Assembly: GCA_004335835.1 (NCBI GenBank)
Contig: RWJK01000516.1
Location: 1 to 20,459, forward strand
Direction of reading: 5' to 3'
Length of the DNA: 20,459 nt
From: Scenedesmus sp. ARA3
Lineage: Eukaryota > Chlorophyta > Chlorophyceae > Sphaeropleales > Scenedesmaceae
This document shows, piece after piece, positions 1 to 8,761 of this stretch (position 1 is its first letter; each line of letters opens with the position of its first letter). The notes below the pieces were generated by a model. It was not told the origin of the DNA. It worked only from the letters and a program-made list of their open reading frames with translations, and did no database searches. A program made the translations under genes and the position numbers.

Positions 1-1387
1 GAACAGCGCCTGCTGCGGGGTGCTGCCTGGTGCGAGGGTGACGCCTGCTGCTGTGCAGATGTCTGGGAGGCTGCTGGAGGCATGGGGTGCCAGGTCAAGC
101 AGCAGGCTGTGCAGCTCGTGGGCGTGGCTTGTGATGGTGTCAGTGGGGCCGATTGCAGGGCAGGCAAGAGGCACCAGGTGGGGTGTGCTGGCCGAGGGGT
201 CCAGGGTGGTGCTGGCTTGGGGCATGAGCAGGTGTGAGGGCTGCACACCCAGCACTACTTGCTGCTGGCGGTAGCTGATGCGGCACAGGAAGGCCTGTAG
301 CAGTCGGCAGCAGAGCAGCGGCGGCATGACGGTCATTACAGAGCAGTAAGCACAAGCCTGATGGGCAGCTGGGTGTCTGGTATGAAGCCCAGTTCAAGCC
401 GACACGCAAGTAAGACATGTACACTACGCACTCGGCAGCAGGAGGAAGCACCCGATGCCTCTGCAACAATCTGGCACCGGTACGGCACTTGCTTGTCCTC
501 ACATGAAAGGCAGCAAGCAGTGTCATGCCGCAGGTGGTGTCAGCAGCAGCAGGCATTGTGTAGCGGGCAGCACCAGGGATGGCCACTGGCACCGACTCCA
601 GCTCAGCAGGACCATGACTGCAGGCCTGCAGCACAGCACAGCAGCAGCGCAAGTTAAATGTGACATGTTGATACTACCGTAGCATGTGACACGGCATGTC
701 TGTTTGCTGCTGTGGCGGACAGGAAGCAGCGGTACCAAGGGAGCAAATTGTACGCAACGGCACACCCCACACGGCTGCACTTAAGTGATGCAGCGTATCC
801 AGCTCTCCCACAGGCACATGTCTGCACTGCCAGTAAAAACGGGATGTTCTTTGCAACAAAGGCAGGTGTGAAAGGCAGCAGCTTCCATACCTTGTCGTAG
901 GCGAATGCCAGGCGCTGGCCATGTGGTGCTGCTGGCTTGAGGTGTGCCTGCCAGAACCTGAGCGATGCTGGCTTGGCAGGCTGGCAGCTGGCTGCCACGT
1001 TGCCGAAGCTTGAACTCTTGGGTGGCTCATTGCCAGCTTCAGCTGTAGAAGCTTTGAACTTGAGGCTTCTCAAGCTGTGCTCGATTTCTGAGACAGAGTC
1101 TTCGAGGGTCTGCCGCAGGGGCTTGTCGCAAGCGCGGCGGTGGTTTGGTGCCAGGAGCATGGCTGCTGCTGCTGCTGGCGCTCGTTCAAGATGCTGAACA
1201 ACAAGCTGCAGAGTGTAGCAGTTCGAAAGTCGCGTTTACTCAGTGTACTTAGGGGCAGCAGCTTATATTGAAGGCAGCACAACCACCATGTGCTGGCGGT
1301 ACAACAGAACCTTATGGATGCATGCATGCCCACGTACTCCTTGTTGTGGGCAACGACAAACGTGCGATACTCTCGACAGCAGTATGC
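1..1387 (-). CDS. Condensation (C)-domain-like protein, copy A; 3' end beyond left edge, 5' end unresolved
   Basis: Unnamed gene read on the minus strand from four exons: 1387-1334, 1193-891, 625-503 and 294-1 (cut by the edge). All junctions are phase 0 with AG/GT borders (donors GTGGGC, GTATGG, GTGAGG). The spliced product follows the second half of an NRPS condensation domain. YRTFVVAHNKEY fits core motif C4 (Y-x-D-[FY]-x-V-W-Q). SLRFWQAHL fits the following 'YWrxxL'. MTLLAAFH joined to AFLCRISYRQQQVVLG fits the LLAAF-x-x-[FL]-L-x-R-Y-x-x-Q-x-x-V-x-G strand. LAPHASSSLPD and PGSTPQQALF sit where C6 and C7 belong. The family joins aminoacyl or acyl thioesters to an amine or alcohol. That is family knowledge; activity here is not shown. 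C5 (GxFVNT) is not recognisable and no HHxxxDG exon was found upstream. Exon 1387-1334 and the 1193 acceptor are the weakest calls. The gene is paralogous to copy B at 6376-8761. Gene confidence is moderate to good; family assignment is moderate. Confidence 0.62.
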
Positions 1388-2234
1388 CTGATTTGATGTT
1401 TATAATCTATGTGAGGCTGCACTGAACGTGAGAAGCGCAGCTGTCGGCAGCACCAATGTTTGTCATGTGCTGCATCCGGAACGGTTTCCTCAGCTCACCT
1501 CTGGCACAGTCACCACTTCAAATGTTCATACGCATGCGGATAAATGCAGTTTTAAGGTAGCAGTACTGTACCCAGAGTAAGCAAGTCACTGATATTCGCT
1601 GCACAAAAGATGAAGGAGTGCAACTTTGCGCGGGCTGTTTATAATCAAGTTCAAACAATGAACACAGGGCGACATGTTTGACATCGATATCTGTAGTTAT
1701 CAGATGTGCTGGGGCCCAAAAGCAATTTGTTCGAGCGGTCATACAACACACCTGCCACCTGCGAGGATCTGCTTGGGATCGTTCGACCACCGCTCCCAAC
1801 CATTCTGTCACTGCTGATACGCCTGATGACAGTGATGTCTCATTGTCTGAGCCAACCGGACAAGCTTAAAACCGCCGTTCGATCCTCACTATGTACTGCT
1901 CGTTGAAGAGCTCCTCTCGGCGGAAGACGGAAGTTGAGCAGCACTGTGGTCATGTGGGGGCTGCCCAAGCAGTGCTTGGGTCGCGCTGACGTTGAATCAA
2001 ATGGTTTAAGCTCGCTGTTATTTTGATTGGATTGAGCTGCACGTCATGCTCCTTGCATGCAACAGAAAGTGTTCCTCAATGTTTCACACACTGTCCCTGT
2101 CTACAACACCCTGAGGGCGCTTGAGCTGAGAGAGTTTTGCCTGCCTTACATGAGCTCAGTTGTGATCATATCATTTGTTTATTATTCCTAAAGCAATGAG
2201 CCGTTTAAGCATGCTTGGATATGCAATATCACAG

Positions 2235-2252
2235 CAAGAATTGCAATTCTTG
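2235..2252. repeat. 18-bp perfect palindrome
   Basis: CAAGAATTG is followed directly by its reverse complement CAATTCTTG, with no spacer. Symmetry breaks at the next base on each side. It lies in the gene-poor stretch upstream of copy A. It could be a dimeric protein-binding site or chance; the sequence alone gives no function. Confidence 0.6.
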
Positions 2253-2735
2253 GTGCGAGTCAGCCAGCAACTTGTGCAAGTCATGCATGCCTGGGCTTCA
2301 GCCTGGCCAGCTGCAAATGTGCATAAAAATGTTACTCGTTACCATCAAGTTACAAACAGTAACCATGTAATTATTGGTACTGGATGGCAGGCATGCATCT
2401 CAATGTCTGTGCAGGTGCATGTAGATTGGCAGGCAGACCATAACCGCTTCGAGTGCTTTGCCATAATGGTTCATATATTGACCGCTGCTCCAGACGGCGC
2501 AAAGCCATGCAGCTTCTAACAGCAGCATGTGGTATATGGTGATGCAGCACACGGCACAGCACAGCGGACCACATGCTGATGCCATGCATATGACAACTGT
2601 AGCGATGATTACAACAACAGTCGCCGTCGCTGGCCCACAAGTTACTTTCAAGCCACCCTCCGCAAGATCTGAGGTTGGCGCACATACCAGTCACACCCCA
2701 TATAGCAAGCATGCTGCAATGATGGCGGCACTGCC

Positions 2736-2769
2736 TGGCCGTGGCAGGCTTCAAGGCTGGCCACGGCCA
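2736..2769. repeat. Short inverted repeat (9-bp arms, 16-nt loop)
   Basis: TGGCCGTGG at 2736-2744 is complementary to CCACGGCCA at 2761-2769. In RNA it would form a GC-rich hairpin. It lies about 250 bp past the MARVEL stop codon in the minus-strand direction, so it could sit in that transcript's 3' UTR. There is no T-tract or other sign of a terminator. Confidence 0.4.
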
Positions 2770-3013
2770 AGGGCTTACTGCTTTGAGCTGTCACAACATA
2801 AGATAAATTAGTTATAAGCACTTAAAGCCACCATGTGACAATGTAGCCAAAACATCACTGCATCACCTGATGACATGAGGCATGTGCAAGTACACCCTGG
2901 ACACTTGTGAAGAGACGACCAAGCAATGCACGGCTGCCTCTGTGATAGCACTGCGCAGCTGTCGAGCATTAGCTTGCATCGTGTGCGCGGCAATGGGCTT
3001 CCATTCCGCTGCT

Positions 3014-5218
3014 TTAGACGGGGTTGACAAGCGTTGCGGTGGACTTCTCGCCCTTAGCAGCCACTGGCAGCTCTGGCGTGGCAGGCTTGAACCCTGCGGC
3101 ACACATTGGAGCAAAAGAGATCTTGTGTAGATTGCAGCCAGCATGCCAACACCCAGAGGCCAGTTCATCACCCTTTGGAATACTGCCCAACAGCAGGAGG
3201 AGGTGCAAATTCACAGTCCAACCTAGAATGTGACCAGGGGAGGAGTTGATGGTCGCGAGCAGTGCATCCCTCAGCAAGCAACCAGTGCTGCAACTGGGGT
3301 GGCAGCTGCAGCTGCAGTATGCGCGTGGCATGTAGCGCTCACTTGTCTCAGCATCCAAACTGATCTGCAATATCAGCCGCCACGGCCGCTGCAGCTGCAC
3401 ACTCACCACGCGGCTTGACCAGCCCTTTGCCATCCTTGATGTCCAAGCCAGCAAGCACACAGCTGACTGCGTATGCAGCAAACGCCAGGAAGGACATCGC
3501 CACTGTGGCATCCCAGGCGCCACACTCGGGCCGGGCCAGCAGGCTGCGGCCGGCAGCAGCTGGCAGGTCTTGGGCCAGCAGCAGGCGCCTGCCATACCAG
3601 GCGTATGGGTTAAGCCTGTAAATCGTCACCACAGGTGTAAGCAAAGCTTAAGACGAGTCTGAGATGGTGCCTGTAGGGCTGTGCAGCAGCTGATGATGCA
3701 GGCATGCACACTTTATGCGGCAGCGATTGATGCAGGCTCCAGCCCGCAGCTGCAGTGGCCAGAGCTCACCAGTAGTAACTGCTGAAAGTCGCGCAGGCAA
3801 ACTCGCGATAAGCAGCGAGGGCGCCTCCGGTGGCCAGGAAGAAGAGGCTCCACAGCCCGCTCAGGATGCAGTCAATGATGCCGGGCAGGCGCCTGCGCAA
3901 GCAGCAGCACAGCAGGACGGCATGAAAGGCATATCGCACGTAGGCGTCAGTGGCCTTGACTTCAAGACATATGGCAGCAAGTGAATCTGGCCAAGTCGCT
4001 GTCAGCACTGACCAACTCATCCTGAATTGTGGCAATTGCTGAGCATTATATAACAACAGTACTGTTTGCCTTGGTTGCCTGTTTCTTCCGTCACGTGACC
4101 GACAATGCGCCGGTCCCAGAGTAGCTTGAGTTGCACAAGGTGGTGATATCAATCGATTACACCCACATCAAGATGGAAATGGGCCGTAGGACAAGCATAG
4201 CAGCACGTATGGCTTGTGAGCCGTTCTTGAGCTGGCTTTGTTGTTGTTTGTTTGTTAGTTTTTACTTGTTTGTTTACCAACTGCGTGCAGACATGCGCGG
4301 CACTCACTCTGCCAGGACAGGGTTGTAGGCAGGGCCAAGCACCAGCAGCAGGGAGATGGCCATGCCAGTAATGGACGCGAACATTGCAAAGTTCACGGCG
4401 TCCAGGCCCCCAAAGCGGCTGATCTCATAGGCTGAGCACGCCAGGACGATGATGCACAAAACGACCTGCATGCAGAGACATAAACAAGGGCGCTTGTGGC
4501 AGATGCACTAGCGAGACAGCGGCTCAGCCTGAACAGATCTCAGGATCTGCAGCACACATCAACGGGCTGGAGGCATTCTGCATGACATGTTAGGCTGATT
4601 TGCGTAGGTAATTCAAAAATGAAACAGGTGAAAGCGCCTCGCAGAGCTGTATGCACGTTGCATATCTTCTGCTCCCGCTGATGTGATCGAGGCATATGAC
4701 GTGGAGGACTCAGGATGCGGAACTACGTCAGACAGCGCGCACCTGACACAGCCTAGACACCGTATACAGTGTCTTCCTAACCCGCGCGGAGGACAGCCTC
4801 TCCATGATGCCAAGTTGATGGTGTGCTGCTGACAGGCTAGCCTGCAGCAGCGCTGCTGTCTCGCCAGTGGCGCGAACGAGCCAGTTCCAACTTTGCGCGA
4901 TGAGAACGATAAGTGGACCACAGACAAAACCATCACGAAAGGTTGAGAACTTAAGCATTGGCGTCAGCTGCCATTTGTTCGTCCTAGACACATCTATGTC
5001 AATGTTACTGCAGTAACATCGATCGGACGAACTAGCTTCTGTATCTAAGCGCGCCTTTCAGCGTCAGACATCAGGAAAACAGTTTTGGTTTGCTATTCTG
5101 AGACCAGGTATGTCACGTTTAGACCATGAAGCTGGAGCTGCCCCCCAGGGCCTGTTGGCAGTGCTAGTCTGTGCCACAGCCGGGCCGCTGCAGTCTTGAC
5201 GGCGCCTGGCTTTGACAT
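3014..5218 (-). CDS. Four-helix integral membrane protein, MARVEL-type (223 aa, five exons)
   Basis: Exons on the minus strand: 5218-5117, 4465-4308, 3892-3770, 3615-3407 and 3093-3014 (TAA). They total 672 nt and phases 0, 2, 2, 1 match at every junction. Split codons give Glu, Trp and Gly. After a short basic N-terminus (MSKPGAVKTAAARLWHRL) come four hydrophobic segments: about residues 34-50 (VVLCIIVLACSAY), 59-79 (FAMFASITGMAISLLLVLG), 91-111 (IIDCILSGLWSLFFLATGG) and 152-175 (DATVAMSFLAFAAYAVSCVL). A polar Pro/Lys-rich tail ends in TLVNPV. Length, short loops and the ALxSxxWxxxFLA-like third helix match MARVEL-domain tetraspanners, which act in membrane apposition and vesicle traffic. 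That role is family knowledge, not shown here. The first exon is the least certain: its donor (AAC|GTGACA) was chosen for phase and position. Another four-helix family such as CASP-like proteins is possible. A palindromic G-box sits 11 bp upstream of the ATG. Confidence 0.75.
4090..4099. promoter_or_regulatory. Palindromic G-box (GTCACGTGAC), intronic copy
   Basis: A perfect 10-bp palindrome containing CACGTG, in the second intron of the MARVEL-type gene. CACGTG cores are bound by plant and algal bHLH and bZIP factors (family knowledge). The same 10-mer recurs at 5229-5238 beside the start codon. Occupancy is unknown. Confidence 0.35.
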
Positions 5219-5228
5219 CTTCTGCTTT

Positions 5229-5238
5229 GTCACGTGAC
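5229..5238. promoter_or_regulatory. Palindromic G-box (GTCACGTGAC) next to the MARVEL gene start
   Basis: A perfect 10-bp palindrome whose edge is 11 bp upstream of the chosen ATG at 5218. It lies in the 5' UTR or proximal promoter of the minus-strand membrane-protein gene. It is identical to the intronic copy at 4090-4099, and both are followed by a C on the plus strand. This suggests bHLH/bZIP control; not testable from sequence alone. Confidence 0.45.
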
Positions 5239-6375
5239 CAACAGAGCATTCAGCTTGATGAAGTTTCACTATCGCTGCTGTTAGTGTTAAATGCTGTAAC
5301 TGCTGCTAGGCTATGCCTGTGAGTGCACTCACGTGGTGAGCAAGCTGGTGGCGCCTGTCAAATCCAGCATAACGCTTCAAAATGATGATCTACGGATGTC
5401 AGCCACAGGTGTCTTTTGTAGTTGGCGAGAAACGCTGTGCTGGATTTGGACAATGAAGCTGGCGGTGCATGTGCATGAGGCCCATATGGCCCGGGTACCT
5501 AGCTGTAGCAGTGCTTGTTCTGCAAAAAACTGAGATGTGGCTGTTACACTACTGACAGTCCTTACGAACTGCTGCTACTATCCAGAACACGGACACACTA
5601 GCCCGATGGTTGTTGTGCACGCAGCAGAGACGTCTCTGCTCGACGTGTTTGGTAACATTTGACCTGCAAATGCCACCAACCGGGCACGTTCTGTTGGCCT
5701 TGCAGGTAGGCAAGCAGTGCTAATTGTACACTGCCAGGTAGTACTCCCACTCCCGGATTATTTTGCTGCGCCACACGGTAGCCTGTTGCTGCGTCTTTCT
5801 TGTTATTAGCAGACTGCAGGCACATGTCAACCAGCTGCCTGCAGCCTGGCAGGAGCCTGACTCAAATGTGACACCCTGCTGCACCCACTGCATTGCCTTT
5901 GCATCATTGTACACCTTTCACGTACAATGATGTGCATCAAGCCCTTCACAACAGCCCCTCAGTGTGCTGCAGTGTCGCTGCAGTGTCATGCGGCTTGTGG
6001 TAGTACACACAGTACACGCTGCCTGCCTGACGGAAACCTTGGTCAAAGCATGACCATGCTTTGTTGCAAAGCGACACCCACACAAAGGGCATCGAATACA
6101 CAGCCTAACAGCAGTAGTTTTTTAGCATTTAGCATGACAAAACACAGCGTCGCCGTGTGCCTTGAAGCTGCACAACCCGCGGCGACGATGAGGATCTGTC
6201 GGATCCCATTCCGCGTGAGATGCTTGCATGCGTGACAGCGACAGAATCGACAGAAATCAACGTTTTCTGGAGAGGTAGATATTGTCTCCACAATTGCATC
6301 GCTCGCAATAGCTGGCCGTACCTAGCTGCTTCTCGTGCATGCTGCTTCCGGTGAACATCCGTTGACTGCCTGCAG
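5239..6375. other. Head-to-head spacer between MARVEL gene and copy B
   Basis: About 1.1 kb between the divergent MARVEL (minus) and copy B (plus) genes, expected to hold both promoters and any missing 5' exons of copy B. GC is lower than in the flanking exons. I searched the plus strand for a histidine pair followed by Asp-Gly at HHxxxDG spacing and saw none. Short open stretches around 6134-6215 end at a GTGAGA and around 6240-6276 at a GTAGAT. These could be exon ends, but I cannot assign them a frame. Confidence 0.45.
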
Positions 6376-8761
6376 GCAAAAGCATGTGCAGCAATCAAAG
6401 TACAGCAAGACTCAGCTTCTGGCGCTCGCACCTGGAGTTTCAAGAATGTGGCTGTCCCCTGGATCTTTTGTTCGAACAGGTGGGTTGCTGCTGCTGCTGC
6501 CGCTGCAGTGCCGGTACCGCACCTCATCACACTAGGTAGTTGCAACCACCAACTGGTGCATCTGGGTTGTGGTTGGCCTTCTGGCGAGATAACCTGCACT
6601 TAACTCCCGCGAACATTATCAAAAACGCTGTATCCAAGTTCAGCAGCTGCTTTTCTGGTTGTACAGGGATGCGAGGGCGCTTCCTCCAGCTGCACACATG
6701 AAGAGCTGCCCATCACCATCCCTGGCCACATGCGCTACCAAGCACCACCAGCTGCTGGCACCACCTGCTCAGTACTACTGCTGGCTGCATTCCACGTAGG
6801 CAACCAGGCCTCATTCTACTAGATAGTATCTTGCAAGATGCATCCTGCAGGATGCATGTACCGCTATCCTGCCAGTTGTACTGCATCAATCAGACCAGCA
6901 GCATGCGCTGCTGTGCACACGCTGCCGCATGCCACGGGCACGCCCAACTCGGCGGATATATGCAGATCACACCGCACAACAATCGGATTTACTGCTGCCT
7001 TAGCGCAGCAGTCAACTGCAGCGACAGTGGCTCCGCTTCCTCTGCTGCTCACCACACTACACAACTGCTGTTGCTGCTGACTGCTGCAGGCCTTCCTATG
7101 CCGCGCACGGTACAGCCAGCAGCAGCTGGTGCTCGGGGCGCAGCCCTCACACTTGCTCCTGCCGGTTGCCAGCATGGTGGTCAAACCAAAAGGACTGAAG
7201 CAGCTGCCGCTGGTGCCGATCGCCTGCCCTAGTCTGGGCAGAGATGACACCATCACAAGCCACGCCCACAAGCTTCATAGCCTGCTGCTTGACCTGGCAC
7301 CCCATGCCTCCACCAGCCTGCCTGACATCTGCACAGCAGCAGGCGTCACCCTCGCACCAGGCAGCACCCCGCAGCAGGCGCTGTTCCGCGCTGCGGTGGT
7401 GTGTGCGCCTGACGCTGCTGCCGGGCGTGCTGCTGCTGCTGGGCTTGATGTGGCGCTGCTGCTGCTGCCTGGGCCCAAGCCTGGCAGCAGGCACGTGCTG
7501 CAGGCCAGCCTGCTGGCCAGCAGGGGCCTGTTCAGCCGGGAGGGGGCAGGGCTGATGGCAGCACACTTTGAGGTGGGTGCAGGACAGCAACAGCTGCTGA
7601 GGTAGGAATGTGCAGGACCTTTCTTGCAAGATGGCATGAGCACCTGAGCAGAAAATCAAGTCATACTGTCCACAAGCAGGCCCTCATGGCAGCTGCCAAA
7701 TGCAATGCAGGACGAGAAAACGACAATGTGAGCTGCTGCTTGTGAGTGTTCTTACTCAACTGTAGCCAAGATATGGTGGAGTTCAACGACTCCTTGCTGC
7801 GCTGCTTTGCAGACTTTCTTGTTTGAGGTGGTGAAGGCTCAAAGCAGCCACAGCAGCAGCAACTTTGAGGGACAGCCTTGTCTGGCGCCGTTGCTGCGCG
7901 TGCCGCTGGTGGATGCTGGTGACAGCTGGGGTGAAGATGATCCAGCACAGGTGAGTGGGAAAAGCACCCAGGTTTGACAGCCAGCTAGATAACATCTGTT
8001 GTGAACAGTTGCTGGCTTACTGGTGTTTGTTCTTGGGAGTGCACGGCTTGCGCGTCTTGTGCTGGTGAGTGAGGCACCCTGGCGAGCACTGTCTGATGTC
8101 CTGCCACAGGCCTACATGCCTGCAAGACGGCTTGCAGCAGCACCGCTTCCAGCAGCGGCAGTCGTGCTGCAGTGTGTAACATGTACGTCAATGTGAACCT
8201 GCAGGGCCGGCATCGATGCACCTGCCGCAAATGCGCAGGCAGCTCCAAAGTGCCTTGCCCGCGCAAGTCATCCGCCCAGCCTGGTCTGCTTCATCTTCTG
8301 CTCAGCTTGGTTGCATGAAGGGTCCTTCCAGTTCATATTCACACATGAACTGACCTGTGGCGTGGGCTCTACATATGCTGCTGTTTTCATATTTGCAGGA
8401 CGACAGCAGCAGCAGCTCCTGCGCAGCATGGCCCTGCAGTGATGGGCATGCAAGCACACAAGATGCTCCCAGCTACAGTGAACAGCAGCACAACACCTCA
8501 AGCTCTTCTTGTGCTTCCAGCTTGGCACAGAGCTCAGCAGCAGATCCCGCCATGTACCGCTCAAGCAGCGGCAGCAGCAGCAGCAGCAGCACCCTCAGTG
8601 CCACGGCACTGCTAGCAGTTTGGAAGTCAACAGGCAGGGGACATGTGAGCAGCAGCAGCGGTGGCAGTAGCGCAAGCAAGGCAACCCACAGCGCCAAGGC
8701 AGCAAAGTCGCGGCTGCGCGTGCTGTGTGCTGCAGAAAAAGTGTGGCGCAAGCTGAAGTAG
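6376..8761 (+). CDS. Condensation (C)-domain-like protein, copy B, with Ser-rich C-terminus; 5' end unresolved
   Basis: Exons: 6376-6479, 6667-6795, 7090-7572, 7813-7950, possibly 8110-8175, and 8399-8761 (TAG). Every junction after the first acceptor is phase 0. Spliced motifs follow the second half of an NRPS C domain: LSFWRSHLE (YWrxxL), CSVLLLAAFH joined to AFLCRARYSQQQLVLG, PGSTPQQALFRAAVV (C7 region), LLASRGLFSREGAGLMAAHFE joined across the intron to TFLFEVVKAQ. That last junction recreates the family's 'LF...hfexLLexvv' ending, and it decides the donor at 7573 (GAG|GTGGGT) over the one at 7602. After the domain comes LLRVPLVDAGDSWGEDD, then a Ser/Ala-rich tail partly encoded by CAG repeats, with a basic end (AEKVWRKLK). 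No adenylation or carrier domain follows. Exon 8110-8175 is optional: it keeps phase and divides an otherwise long intron. The gene is inverted relative to copy A, with matching exon borders. HHxxxDG was not found. Confidence 0.65.
6838..6857. repeat. 20-bp perfect palindrome in a copy B intron
   Basis: ATGCATCCTG is followed directly by its reverse complement CAGGATGCAT. An adjacent smaller palindrome, CTTGCAAG, lies just upstream at 6830-6837. Both fall in the intron 6796-7089. No equivalent was noticed in the matching copy A intron (295-502). Confidence 0.65.

Larger units (their letters stand above)
1388..3013. other. Spacer upstream of copy A and downstream of the MARVEL gene
   Basis: About 1.6 kb with lower GC than the neighbouring exons and no reading frame I would defend. 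It should contain the missing 5' exons or promoter of copy A and the 3' UTR of the MARVEL gene, both on the minus strand. A possible donor (CAGAG|GTGAGC on the minus strand, at 1493-1499) could mark another copy A exon, but the frame behind it is closed by a nearby stop. It also holds an 18-bp palindrome and a short hairpin, listed separately. Confidence 0.5.

Noticed and set aside
1861..1990. Possible small structured RNA in the spacer
   Set aside because: Some GC-rich short stems can be drawn, but none matches U1, U2, U4, U5, U6, SRP or tRNA landmarks.
2521..2544. Minus-strand reading HHHIPHAA as a degenerate HHxxxDG motif of copy A
   Set aside because: The spacing fits but both Asp and Gly are replaced by Ala. 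The surrounding frame has poor codon bias and no splice signals, and nothing else there resembles a C domain.
4728..4991. Open frames between 4613 and 4991 on the minus strand
   Set aside because: They fall inside the first intron of the MARVEL gene, overlap each other and resemble nothing.
7090..7572. Polyketide synthase ketosynthase-acyltransferase linker
   Set aside because: The exon alone loosely resembled such a linker. Once spliced to its neighbours (LLAAFH|AFLCR and HFE|TFLFEVV) the match to a condensation domain is continuous and clearly better.
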